Below, piece by piece: positions 24,481 to 38,800 of a stretch of 64,000 nucleotides of DNA; the first letter of the stretch is position 1; every line of letters starts with the position of its first letter. The notes under the pieces are model-generated. The model ran no database searches. It had not been told where the DNA came from and saw only the letters and a program-made list of their open reading frames with translations. The stretch comes from Hevea brasiliensis (Eukaryota > Streptophyta > Magnoliopsida > Malpighiales > Euphorbiaceae), in contig NC_079507.1 in the NCBI RefSeq assembly GCF_030052815.1, positions 63,272,619 to 63,336,618 of the forward strand. Reading direction: 5' to 3'. The position numbers and the translations under genes were made by a program.

Positions 24481-25196
24481 CAGGAACTCAGCAGACGATT
24501 CATTTTTTTACAGAGAGGTTTTGAGTTAGTTTGATTGATAAACTGTGACCGAGAAAGGACCGCAAACCAATAACATGTGGGGCATGTGGGGCTTGCTTCA
24601 GAGCTGAACACTTAGCCTAGCCGAAAGGGTATATGATAATACCCCTTTAGATAATATGGCTTGAATCCATGTGTGTATATATATATATATATATATGCAT
24701 GCAAACTAGCATTTTGAGAAAAAGTTCGACTGAGAGGGAGCCGAGAGAGAGAGAGAGGATTTCAGAAAATCTTATTTTATAACTTAATGGTTAAAGATTG
24801 TATTTTGATTGGAATTTCGGTATTTCAAGTGCCTTTAAGTCGGACTGCACATAGTATTGTTAGGAATAAATAATCAAATTATACGTTAAATAATCAAATT
24901 CATTGTAAACTTTGATTAAAAAAAACAAAATCATTGTGAAGAAAGACATGTTTAATTTATTATCTTGAAATAAATGCTATGGCTTGCAAGTGCAAACGAA
25001 GACGCTTCGTCTTAGATCATTTGCAATTCTAAAAATGATAAAATTTTATAAAATAAAAGATGATATATTACCATTGACCGAAGCTATATGATGATTGTAC
25101 AGAGTATGTATGTCAGTCCAAAATCCAATTTTAGATCTTAAAATGCAATGTAGAAGAAATGTGACGTTCTAACTGATTTTTCTCTTTGCCATTTTC

Positions 25197-25208
25197 CTTA
25201 TATATAAT
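25197..25208 (+). promoter_or_regulatory. candidate TATA box of GALAK
   Basis: CTTATATATAATC lies about 60 bases upstream of the GALAK start codon and would place transcription initiation near 25230. Assigned from consensus and position only. Confidence 0.4.
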
Positions 25209-25266
25209 CATCAACAGGAGACGTAGATACCCATCTGAATTTGTGATTGCCAGAGGAACTGGGACA

Positions 25267-28200
25267 ATGGAGAAAGGACTTTCTTGGCCTTGTGAAGATG
25301 AGGTAATGATAATAACAAAAAGACATGCTTTGATTGCCTTAGAAATTTAATGGGGTTTGTACTAAGTTGCTTTAAATCTCTGTTTCTTGGTATTGTTCAT
25401 TTGATCTAATTTTCAAGTTTATGTTTTTGTTATTGAAACTTTGAATGAAAATTTGGCGTTTTAGAAGCCTGCTTTTATTTTCAATTGGAACCGTTTTTGA
25501 GGAATTGGGTTCTTGATTTTACAGTTCGTTCTGTTTTTGGCAGCTGAAGGGTTTGAGGAAAATCGTTTCTGCAATGGCTGGGAGACGTCCTGAAGAAGTT
25601 CGAGTTGTAGTCTCTCCTTATCGGATTTGTCCTCTGGGTGCGCACATTGATCATCAGGTACCTTTTCTAGGTGTTTATTTGTCTATGATTATTGAATCTT
25701 GGGAGGAAAAGCTTGTACTTTTATTCAGTAACGAATATTCCAGGTTCAGTTCAGAAAAAAAAAGGCGGAAAAGCTTGCATTTTTTTTTTTTTTTTTTTAA
25801 TTTTGATGTCAAGCCTTATGAGGTACTAGCTTTTTGTGCACCTAATTCCACCTCCATGTTCTGGTTAAATGCGGAATATCCATTCTGGGATTAGGGATTG
25901 TAAGGAATGAAAATATCACATTGTGGTATAATTCCAGGAAAGCTAGTTGGTGAGGTGGAGAGTAAACCCATTTGCTTCTAGGATTACTGTGGCAAATCAA
26001 CACCGTTTTACTTATCAATTTATAACATAAAAGTTAATAATGCATTTTAATTTCTGCAGGGTGGAATTGTTTCAGCTATGACAATTAACAAAGGAATACT
26101 TCTGGGGTTTGTTCCTTCTGGTGATGCCAAGGTAAAAGTTGTTTAGGTTCATAAACTCTGAAACTTTATGTAGCAGTTACATCTAGACAAATTGGATCAA
26201 CAAGACAGAGTAGCAAAAAAATGTGAAGTGGCGGTAATTCTCTAAATATCATAGGGTTTAGAGTTTCTGCGATCCTTATGCTACACATCTATTTGTATAA
26301 TCTATAATTTATAATATAAATAAAGGGACAGATAATGATGGGATTTTGCCTGGAAAAATATAAAATATATCATCGTATTACTAAAATGCTCCGAATTTCC
26401 TTTAGCATTAAGATCTCCTAACTACATTTCATTTTATTTCCTTCATTTAACTTCTGATCCTAATTGTTATTGATATATTTCAAGGTTCCTATTTTGATGA
26501 TATTTTTATTGTTTATTTATTTATGCATATGCAAGTATATATGTATGCATGTTTGCAATTACATATCAAGGGATTTTAATCTAATTCTTTTTATTTGCAC
26601 TTTTACTTTATTTAGTTTCTTATTATAAATTAATATGTTCTCTATTGTATTTTGATATATGGTCCATAACAAACTTTTTCTCAGCTAACATTGTATGAGA
26701 CATTTATTTCGTAAGTGCACCAAAAAAAGTATATCTAATTAATTTTTATTGCAATAAATTCACATGTTAAATATCATGAGGTATCACATGCAAAAATCTC
26801 AACAGCTTTTGACAATTAAGGGAAAAATTTTAGCTTTACCTACTTAGTTTCACTAAACATTGCTTTTATATACTAATGATGTGAACAAGGATGAATGCAC
26901 TGCTAACCTTCTATGATATAATAGGTCTGCCTGTAAAAGACAATACAATCAAATTCAGACCGTAAGGGAAAAACAGAGCTTAGTTTAATTTATAGAAAAT
27001 GGGAGAGACATAGCAAGAGCATCTATTGGTGACTATTTTCTACCTTGAATTAGTGGAATGGAAATAAGATTAAAGAGAAATACAATGCTTGGATATGCAT
27101 GCATTTCAGTTTTTGCTTTTTGATCATCTTCTCAGACTCAATATGCGTTCAAGTTTTTTACTTTTTCCTTCCATGTGGAATGATGCACAACATTTAGTTG
27201 TATTGAGCATGTTGACATAATTGAAGAAACAAGAAAATGTTTGGCTTTTTTTGTCATTATGCCTATTTTAAATTGTGAATTTAATCATTTTGCTCATTTT
27301 TTGACAAAAACTCAAAGGGTTCAGGCTAATTCATTCTGCTACCAAAATGTAACAACTGTGACTGGTACCATTATTTAAATATGCTGCAACCCTTGCCACC
27401 ATTGACATTGATTTTATTGCTGCCGCAACCTACACCATAGTTTACTATTGCCCCTATCTATAGGAAGGCAAACTATCATTATATTATATTATTCTATTTT
27501 ATTCACTTTTGTAATCAAATATAGGAATGCAATGGTGGTTCTATTCGATTCCTTAAATCATTATGTGATTGGTGATAATCCATTCAACTGTCTTACCAAT
27601 TATAGCCTAAAATTCATCTTGATATTTAAATTTTGCAGTTGTCATTGAAATTTCTTTTTATTTTTCCTTGTTCAATGTTAATTTTTCCTAAATGGTCCTT
27701 GTAGGTTATACTGCGTTCAGGACAATTCAGTGGAGAAGTTAGAATCAGGTAGACAAATCATTGTTGTAATCCTTTCTTAATTTCCCATGCTCTTATAAAG
27801 TGTTTCAATAATTCAAGATTTGTGATTTTCATTTCAACATTGCTCTCCCTCTCTCTCTCTCTCTCATACATCACATGTAATCAAGTTGAATATATTATCC
27901 TTGAGAAAATAAATTCAATGTGGGAGTGAAACAAACTGCACACTTTAACATTATTTCATTGCCAAGAATTAATTCTCTGAAACATGACCAATGGCTCCTA
28001 AATTTTCTTATTTATTGTTTCTAAGAGATGCTTTGCTTATTTGGTTAAAAGGTTCATTATCTATTCTTATTCCAAATTTCCAATATGCATACACCATAAA
28101 CAAAGAAATACTTACTAGAAATTAAAAGCCTAGTCAACCAATTTCTAATCATACACCATAACCATAATTAAGCAGACCTAAAAAGACAAAACAAACCCTT

Positions 28201-29783
28201 CAATTGGATAGCTACAGTTCTATAATTTTACATTCTATAATAAACTCTTGGTGGTTCCTATTTAAATAATTAACCATAATACTGAATGCAAGATAAATAG
28301 AACTTTTGAAACGAAAAGCATCAAAGTTATTTCTAACTCCTTTTGCACCAGGTGAAATCAAAGAAAAGCTTAATTAAATGTAATGTTTGTTATGGTATAT
28401 ACAATGGGGGCTTAAATGCCAAAGTAGGAAACTATAGAGAAGAGAGAATGATTTTTGTCCTGGTTTTCTTGCATAAGAAAGAGAACCTATACTTTACAAT
28501 GCTTTCCTAGTAATGTTTGTACCACATATATGATTTACTTGTATTAATTACACTTCTAGCTCTTCTTGGACCTCTATCTGCATCAGTTACTTAAGATGCA
28601 CTGGAATAGCACTCATAAGTGTGATAACATGTGCCTAGCTTCAGATAGTGTAGGACTGGCCATAACTAATTAACTATTAATGTTGGCTCAAATAAAACCA
28701 TATCTGAGAATTTGACAAACATTAAATTTATCTGGTAATCCTTAATTTTGTTGCTTAAAAGATAAAGTCTTAATTTTATTGCTTAAAAGATAACGTCACC
28801 AAGCAAGAGATTGTAATTGAGTATATGCCTATAATATGCATCAGGGTGCACTTTATAATATGCCTTTTAAATTGAATGAGCCATACCATTCCATGGGTTT
28901 TACAGCGTTGATGAAGTACAATACCCAAGACCCATTAGAAAAAACAGTGAGAACCATGCAAGCAATTCTCAAAAACTACAAGAAGATTGTAATTGGGGAA
29001 ATTTTGCCAGAGGAGCTGTCTATGCACTGCAGAGCAGGGGGTTCTCTATAACTCAGGTTAGGTTATTCTTTGTGTTTTACAAAATTCCCATTGAATTGTC
29101 AAGTAGGAGTAATACCTCTTTTAGATAGTTCAATAGAGAACCATTACATTTTATTGGAAGAAATGAATGCAAGAGTTACCCTTTTCTTTCGTTGTCTATG
29201 AATAAATATCTTGTTACTTATGGGCTTATAGTTGCATACAATTAATTAATATTGTTCTTTGACAAATTAAGATACATTTAATGTTTGCTAAATACTGCAT
29301 GCTAAAACTAGATAAGTACCTTAGATGGTTTGTTTGAATCTGTTCTGAAAGCATGTGTGGATTAATTTACAATTGCTATTGTATTCATTACAGGGCGTCA
29401 TAGGGTACATTAGTGGTTCCGAAGGTTTTGACAGTTCTGGCCTTAGTTCTTCTGCTGCTGTAAGTGTGCTTGTTATTGCTTTAGTTTGTGCTAATAAATC
29501 AACACTTTCTTTTTATTGAAAAGGAAATTATATTGAAAGAAAAGCACATTGAGGGGTTTTTCTTTTCTTTTGTGATAATTAATAATTCTCTTTTGAATAA
29601 AAAAAATCCTTGAAATGCAATTATCTATCGAATTTCATTAGATTAAATAAAAGCTTAAAACCCTAGACTTTCATCTATGGTTCCATCCAATTCAAATATT
29701 TATTTGTTAATGAAATAATCCCTCTTCAAATAGAACTGTATAATCACAGGGTTGGACTAATGGGGTTGTATAGTTGACAATTC

Positions 29784-29835
<52 letters not shown>

Positions 29836-32800
29836 TCTAAGCAAATTCTCATGTTTGGTTTATCTTGCTTGGTTTTGAAGTTGCATTTCTCAGAGAGAAT
29901 GGAGCAATTGGGAAGTAATAATACACCTGATGCAGACAATGAGGAGCTGAAGAAATATCAAATTTAAATACCTGAGAAACTTACAATTATCTTTAGATTT
30001 AATGTAGGAAATTGGGGTATTATTGAGTAAAACAGGAACCCTAAACACTAATGGTACTTCCGAACTAAGAAAATAAACCTAACCAGTTAAGGAACAGCAA
30101 TTGCAATAAGTATTTTATAAAAACATAATTATAAACTATTTTTTGATTCCCTGCATCACTTATCCAGAGGGAGTGAATTTTGAGTTGAAGTCAAAACTAA
30201 GGAAGGTTTGATTTGCTTGGGAACACCTACTGTAGATTTACTTGTTCTGGCAACTGTACTCATTGGATCCCAACCATTACTAAGCTTACTAATAGTGGCA
30301 ATTTTATCTAAAAGAATTTGCATATATAAGAGAAGATTAGGGAGTCTGCGAAATATCTTTTACTACATTTAATGGTTGTATTATAGCTTTACTAATATGA
30401 TTTTCACGCTATTTCAATGCAGTTGGTTAATTATTGAACTATTTATATCCATACAATTTGACATGGGATGTTTAGTAATAAGCAGGGCAGCTTGGCCTAT
30501 TGGCTTAATGTATTTTACTTGCGCCAAAGAGAACTATCCAAGCTTTCAATGCGATAGAAGCTGAATTCTTTTTTTGAACACTTTTTTTTTTGTAATTTTA
30601 TTTTCTCACTTCCTTTAAAGATTTCAAGGCTAAACCACCTATAACAATTGGTCAGTTTCTCTATGTATTGGTCCCTTTTGAAATTTCACAAAGCCTCAAA
30701 TTGCAAAAGAAACATACTTTATTGATGATTTTTTGTACAGTACTAATCCATACAGTTACATGTGACAGGTTGGAGTTGCTTATCTATTGGCTTTGGAAAG
30801 TGCGAATAACTTAACTATACCTCCTACTGAAAATATTGAATATGACAGGTGGGTATTTGCATTTACTTGATGATGGGTTTTATTTGCAATTCTATTGGTG
30901 AATCTACTTTATAGATCTTTTTCTTTTTGAACTTTGAACCCAAACACCCAGTGTGAAAATCCACCCCATACTCCCGTCTTCTTCCTGTAGGTAGATAGAT
31001 GAAGATTTATTTATTTATTTATTTATATGAGATTGGCAAAAATAGAGAGATACCTGTTTTTAACATGAAATAGTGTGATTGGTGGCCCATGTACAGAGAA
31101 CCTTGGCTGCTCTTCGATAACCTCCTTATTTAGTTCTAATAATTCTATATGTAAGACACTATGACGTGCAAATTTTTTGTTTGAACCTTCCTAAATGTTG
31201 TGTTTGCTTTTCTTTGTGAAAATATTGAATGTGAATGGTGGGATTCTTAGATGTTGCATTTACTGGATGATATTCTTTACTTGCATCTCGTGTTGGTGAC
31301 TACAGATTATCTTATTTGAACTTTGAATCCAGTATTCCAGCGTGAAAGTCCATCCTTTTTTATCTCCTCCAAGTAAATGAGATTTTTTTATTAAAGAGGT
31401 TGGCAAAAATGAAGAAAAAAAAACTATAAGATTTTTATTAAACAAATTGGCAAAAATAAAGGATGAAAAAATCTATATGTAACATGAAATATCTTGACTA
31501 GTGACCAAAGTAGAGTGAGAACTTTAACTGCTTCTTGATGGCCTCCTTATTGGGTTATGATCTTGAGCCACAAAAGGATCATTGTGATTATAAAGAAGAT
31601 TGTGGATAGTGGAAAATCCCAAGGGAAGCTTGGAGAGTGGAAGTAGGCAAGTTATTGCTGCACTGCTATAAATCTATGTGGATTTCTTTCTTTACCATAT
31701 ATGCTTGCTTGATGTTTATACTTCACCCAATTGGCCCCTCTCTTGGTTTGCCATCTTGAACCAACAAAACTGAAACTGATTTTTGGTTTGGTTGAAGATA
31801 AAAAATGTGATAGATTTCGTGAATTGATTAGTGACTGTGGTGATGCATTTCAAGAATGGGTTTCAGGTTGCTGCAGTTAGGGTTTTTGATTATTGGTAAT
31901 TGAAGGGAGCAAACAATTTCTTATTGCTTTTGAGGTTGATTAGATCTATGGAATGTGAAGGTTTTTTTTTTTTTTTTTTCCTTTTTATTTTGGTGACTGT
32001 TAATTCATGATTGAGACAAAGTTGTGATGGCCAATTTGTTGGCACGGTGTGAAGAGGAGGGTAGGGGGAGATTGAGGTGGTGAAGGGCTGTAAGGCATGG
32101 TGATTGGAGTTTTGTTTGATTGGTGATGGGGCTGCTAGGTGGTGGTAGTGTGACTGTGTTGCGTAAGGGAGATAGTAGGAAGGCAGTGTAGCTGAACTTT
32201 TTGGTGTTGGTGAGAAGGGGGTCATTTGTTGGTTGCAGTCAGGAACAGGGATTGTGGTTATCAAGGGATAAAGAGAGAGAGACCCGGGGGAGGGATCTAG
32301 TCAAGGTGGAACTCCTAGTAAGTTTTGAAAGTTGGCCAGGAACAGGGATTGTGGGTATCAAGGGATAAAGAGAGAGAGACCCGGGGGAGGGATCTAGTCA
32401 AGGTGGAACTCCTAGTAAGTTTTGAAAGTTGGCTGAGCTTGCCACATAGGCTTCAAGCTTGCATTGATACATACCCTTGACCGGTTGCCCGCAATTGCTA
32501 ACAATTATAAAATGCAAAGCCAAAATTGGTGAAACTAAAATAATTGGCTAAATTGAGAACTTGCACAAAGTTCAAGAAAATATTAGAAAATCAAATAAAC
32601 TTCTCATAAAAGAAATTAATTTTTTTCCAAATTGTTCTTTGTGTGCCCTACTGTTTATTAGAAGTATTCTGGATTCCTCTTAGAAGTATGATCAGAATCC
32701 CTGTTTGAAGTATCAATTGGTCAAATTGTGTCATGAATGTGACTTTTTGTTAAGAACTTTTGCTACCTAATTCATGCCACCTAGGTGCTTGGCTAAGATA

Positions 32801-35800
32801 TTTTATTGGCATTTTATTGTCCTATGCATTTTAAAAAACTAAGAATTTCTAAATACTGACCTTCTGAAAATGCAGGGTGATTGAAAATGAATACTTTGGC
32901 CTGAGAAATGGCATACTGGATCAATCAGCAATATTGCTTTCAAGACATGGTTGCCTAACGTGCATGGACTGCAAGGTATTGGTTGAATGATTTTGGCTAT
33001 AAGATGCTTTTGGCTATAACTAGTCCTTAACGCATACCCTTTAGTAATATTTTAGTTATTTTCTAAATTTTGATTATATTTGCTCAGTTTGCCTGATGGG
33101 CGTGTCATAGCTTGAGTGTCACAAAATTTCATGGCTGCACACTGCCAATATTTTCTAATTAAGTGTTGGTTTAAGTTGAATGAAATCCTATTGGCATATT
33201 GAAGTGTGATGTTATTTTATTTCCTTTTTTTTTTTTTTATAAACATTGGATATATGCCCCAGATAAAGGTTTAATTTACAAAAACTCCTCTAGGCACTTT
33301 GGTTCTCGAGTTTTATAGAAACTTGATATTATCATTTTCTAGAGAAAAAGATGCATAAATCCTTTTAAAGGGATGATGCTTTTTCAACTCTCTCAAAATG
33401 CAATCTATTCCAAGCATGTGTGCCATGGGATTATGGGGCATATATATATATATATATATATACACATGTGTGTGTGTGTGTGTGTGTTGCCATGAAAAAT
33501 GTAAATCAACCAGAAATACAGATTTTTCATATTTTACCCTCCTAATAATACTACCGCACGAAATATTTGTTTTGAACCAAAACTAAGCTGTTTCTTAACC
33601 TAATTTAGCTAAAAAGGACTGAAATGTTGATTTTTATAAAATTCAAACATCACATTATCTAATTTTGAAAAGGGGAGGACCGAGGTGTATATTAGGCTAG
33701 ATGCTCTCTTTTTTTTTTTTGTAATTTCCCCCCGTGTAAATGATGTTATAATACAATTGATTCACATCATAATGGGTTTGTCTCTCTCCTAGGAAACTAA
33801 GTCTGATTAAAAAAGAAACACATAAAGAGAAATTATGTATATGGTTATGGGGAGACATGTCTCTGCATCCATGAGTTCAGTCTTTAACACATCACTACAT
33901 CAGCATATCACGTAGACTAAAAGGAAGCCCTAAGTAAGACATTATTAATTGGACTTGATAGTTTTTTTTTTAATTGTTGTTGGGTTTAAATGAATGTGAA
34001 ACTGATATAGATTGCATTTTCATGGATGTTATAGAGTTGAATTTGGCCTTTTGGTCCTTTCTCTGTGTGTTCGTTTGTTTTAGTGGCATCTATTAATTTT
34101 TACAGATTTTTTCATGCTAATTATTGCATTTTAATCTGATTTCTTCATTTAATTAATTCTTATATTGAAAATACACTGGAAGCTGCTTTGTTTATGAAAA
34201 TTAGGTGTTGTTCTTGTACTATGTCTCATCAGTCTAATTTGGCATCTGTAGACTAAAGAGCACAAGCTTATTCGTCCATTGAAGTTGCAGAAATTCTACA
34301 AAATATTAGTGGCATTCTCAGGCCTTAGGAATGCTTTGACCAACAACCCTGGATACAATTGTCGGGTTGCAGAGTGTCAACAAGCTGCAAGATTTCTACT
34401 AAAGTATGATTCTTTTCCCTTAATAAGAATTAAATGGTCAATAGATCTTTTACTATTGTCTGTATAATTTGTTCTGCTTAACGTGCTTGAGGTATCTTTT
34501 GAACATTCTGAAACTATGATTATAATGACCCAATTTTGGTTGTAAATAGTTCTGAACTATGATGCATCAAATTATAAATAATTAACTTGCTTGAGGTATC
34601 TTTAGAACATTCTGAAACTATTGATTATTATGACCCAATTTAGGTTGTAACTAGTGCTGGACTATGATGCCTCAAATTATAAATAACCACCACCAATCTC
34701 GTGCTAATTCACTTGTCTAACTGCGAATCTAGTTTGTTAGTCCAAATTGTGTTTTAGGAGAATTTAGGTTTCTTGATTCTAATTGACAGTAGAATAAATT
34801 ATGGTTTTCAATTTTTCTTTTTTTTTTTTTACCACAAGTTGATTAGATGGACAAGACGAGTAAAAAAATGTCATGACAAGATCAAGTTCAGAAGCAGAAC
34901 ACAGAGCCATATTTCATTCAAAATGAGAGATAATGTAAGCCTTTTATAAGGGAAATGAGATTTATGTGCACATAGTATAAAGGCACAAGGGGTATATGCC
35001 TTGTGCCTCAAACCCTAAAAGGTAAGTTACATTCCTAAGGTCTATGCCTTATCGTCAAGGCATGCCCTTAAGCAAGGTGCCTAGGTGTGCCTCTGTGATG
35101 TTTAAGATTACAGCTGATTTTTATTTTTCTTTTTATTTATTTATTTATTTATTTATTTTTTGGTCTTGAAATCACAACATTTGATCCAATTTTATAAGTG
35201 ACCTTACCATGAGATCACACACACGAATCAAATTAAAAAAAAAAGGGTGCTTTAGTTGCTGTCAAATGACTGTTGTTTGACAAAGGGGGAAGAATATATT
35301 TTCTTATGGATTCTACAGCACTAAATTAAGTTTGTTATCTCCCCTCCTCCATTAGGGGTGTGCAATCGGTTGGTTTGCTTCAAACTGAACTGATTATAGT
35401 AAGGGTTATTTTAGGACAGGCCTTATTCCAAGATGAAGTCAACATACAAAAGTAGATTGCATGGATGATCTAAAATCATGCAATTCGTAAGTTTCTTCTT
35501 CTCTGCTTCTTTATGTGCCACATTTGATGGAGTTGGTGATTGTTACATACTATAGAAGAAAGTATAATAGTAATAGGATGGGGAATATTGGAGGGAAAGG
35601 AGCTAGAGTGTATAACTGATTCTGTAACAGAATTGGTAACTGCTATGTTTGACTTTAGAGAGAGTAGTTACTGAGTTGAGATATAAATTCTCAACAAGCT
35701 AATCTTGTAGATCCATTCAAGAATCACCACAGAAATAATAATTCTCAATTCTCTCTCAACTATCTCTCTATTCTCTCTCTCTCTCTTCTCTAATTTTCTC

Positions 35801-38800
35801 TACTTCTCTTATAATTCTCTGTTAGGGTTCCTTAACCCTAACATTTGGTATCAGAGCTATCAGATCCAAGAATCAGTGGGTAATTGGTTCCTGGAAGTCG
35901 GAAATATGACTAGATCAGTTGTAGTGAGTCCGGAGATGGTGAAGATTGCTGAGCTGGAAGAACAAGTGAGGAATTTGCAAGAAGTTTCTCAGAATCTGCA
36001 AGAAGTGGCTTCAAGAACTGCTGGAGATCTGAAGGAATTTAAAGAAGATATGATGAAGAATACTGAGGGTCAGAATGTTATCTTGGAGGAATTGCGAGCC
36101 TACATGAGTGCTGGAAGGAGTAAGGAAGTTAGTAATTCTGGGGAAAGTGAAAGTAGATCTGAAAATGTTGGATTTCAGTCAGTCTTGGGAAATGGGATGG
36201 GTTTATTACCTAACCCTATAAGGATCCAGAATTTACAGAATATAGGTAACCCTAATAACCTTGAAAATTTTTCTTTTATAGAAGGTATGCCATAGATTTT
36301 GCCCAAGATAGAGTTGGTTACTTTTGATGGGAAAGAACCTACGGCTTGGTTGAGAAGGTGTGAAAAATATTTTGAGATCTATAAGGTTCCTATTGATCAA
36401 AACGTACCAATAGCGAGCCTGTTTTTGGTGGATAGGGCTGATGCATGGTTCCATAATTGAAATAGGGGTGGAGTACATTCTTGGGAAGAATTTGAGAAGG
36501 GAATTTGTAGCAGATTTGGGGATGAAGGGCTAGAGGATTTAGTAGAGGGTTTTATGAAACTGAGGCAGGAGGGATCTTTAGAGGAATATCAAGATGAATT
36601 TGAGGAATTAAGAATAAGAATTGAGAGATTAATGCGTGAATTTGGTGAATCTTTATTTTCTGTCTGCTTTTATGGGGGGTTTAAAGGATGAAATTAGGTT
36701 GGTTGTTAGAATGATGAAGCCTGTTTCCTTATCTCAGGCTATAGAAGTAGCTAGGCTTCAAGAACAAGTGTTGGAAGTCAGTAAAAAGCCTAAGAATACA
36801 AGCAATTTTTCCAAACCTTTTAGAAGCCAATCTACTGTCCTTTAACTCCATATCAGACTAATTACCCAAACCAGTATGCCAAGCCATATCAGACCTATCA
36901 AAACCCTCCAAGACCACCAAATTTTGACAAACCCAGCCTTACAACAATTAAAACTCAGTCCAGTACCAACTCACCCAATCCACTGCCTGTTTCTACTTTA
37001 TCTTCAGTATATAAACCAACAAATTCTTTTTCAAGCCCTGCTAAGAATCAGCCTAAACCATGTTACAGATGTGGGGACATGTATTTTTCAGGGAATCAAT
37101 GTAAGCAGAAATCATTAAATGCAATTTGTGCCGTGGAGAAGGATGAGGATGGAGGTGAAGAGGAGTGGTTTGAAGCAGGAATGGAGATGGGGGAAAGGGA
37201 AAATATGGAAGACAATACTCTGTCAGTTCATGCACTGGAAGGTAGTCATGGCATTGATACAATAAGGATGTTGGGGCTTCATAAAAACAGGCAATTGGTG
37301 ATATTAATTGACAGTGGTAGTACCACCAGTTTCCTTGACAAAAGAATAGCTAAAGAATTGAAATTGGAGTTGGTTTCAACACTATACACTGCTATTACAG
37401 TGGCAAATGGGAGGAAGTTAGGGTGTGATTTACAATGTCAGCAATTTAAATGGAAAATGAACAATAATGAGTTTAATTTTGATTTGAAGATCTGGAATTA
37501 GGGGGTTTTGATATGATATTAGGAGTGGATTGGTTAAAAAAGCACAATCCAGTACTATTTGACTTTGAGGCATCAACAATTACTATTACTGTGGAAGGAA
37601 GATCAGTAGTTTTGCATGGCATTGGAGAGGGTAAGCTGCAGTCTAGGCTTTGGTATTCTGCCAATATATTGAGGAAAGATGGTAAGAATTTTCAGACTCC
37701 TTTGTTCTGTGTTATGCATTCTGACCACTCCTTGCTATCAGCTACTTCCAATTTTGGGTGTGATGAGAAACTGCAACAATTACTCCAGAAATATAACAGC
37801 ATTTTTCAAGAGCCTCGAGGGTTACCACCTTTTAGAAGTCACAATCATGCTATTCCTCTACAGCATGATGCTCAGCCTGTTAATATTAGGCCTTACAGAT
37901 GCCCCCATTACCAGAAGACAGAGATTGAAACATTGATAAAAGATATGCTCTCCTCTTCCATCATTCAACCTAGCACTAGCCCCTATTCTTCTCCTGTTCT
38001 TTTAGTGAAGAAGAAAGATGGGACATGGAGATTTTGTGTTGACTATAGGAGACTTAATGACTTGACAGTTAAGGATAAGTTTCCAATCCCTATTATTGAT
38101 GATTTGCTAGATGAATTGCATGGGGCTGTGATCTTTTCTAAGATAGATTTGAAGGCTAGTTACCTTCAAATAAGGATGAAGGTGGATGATATTCCTAAGA
38201 CTGCTTTTAGGACACACCATGGGCATTTTGAATTTAAAGTGATGCCTTTTGGCCTCACTAATGCTCCTGCTACATTTCAGGCCTTAATGAATCACATTTT
38301 CCAACATTTCTTAAGGAAATTTTTACTGGTATTTTTTGATGATATCTTGGTCTATAGTAGGGATATGAAGAGTCATTTGGAGCATTTGGGACAAGTGTTT
38401 GAGGTGCTGCAGGCCCAACATCTTTTTGCTAAACAATCTAAATGTTTCTTTGGGCAAGCTGAAATTGAATATCCTGGGCATATCGTCTCAAGACAGGGGG
38501 TTGCTACTGATCCAAAAAAGGTTGCTGCTATGGTAAACTGACTTGTTCCTACTTCAGTCAAGGATCTCAGGAGTTTTTGGGACTTACAGGCTATTATAGG
38601 AAATTTATAAAAAACTATGGGGTTATTTGTCAGCCTCTAACTGAACTATTAAAGAAGGATTCATTTCACTGGAATGCTATTGCTCAAAAGGCTTTTGAGA
38701 AGCTTAGGGAATTAATGTCTACAGCTCCAGTTTTAGCTCTGCCAGATTTTTCTAAGCCATTTGTAATTGAGACAGATGCTAGTAATTGGGGAATGGGAGC

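Noticed and set aside
28836..29051. 71-aa open frame overlapping GALAK exon 5
   Set aside because: It is in the wrong frame; the GALAK exon at 28906-29056 uses another frame that matches the family and joins correctly at both splice sites.
31890..32264. 124-aa minus-strand frame rich in Pro, Ser and Thr
   Set aside because: Intronic in GALAK, low complexity, ends in a poly(T) tract on the plus strand, and no domain or splice context supports it.
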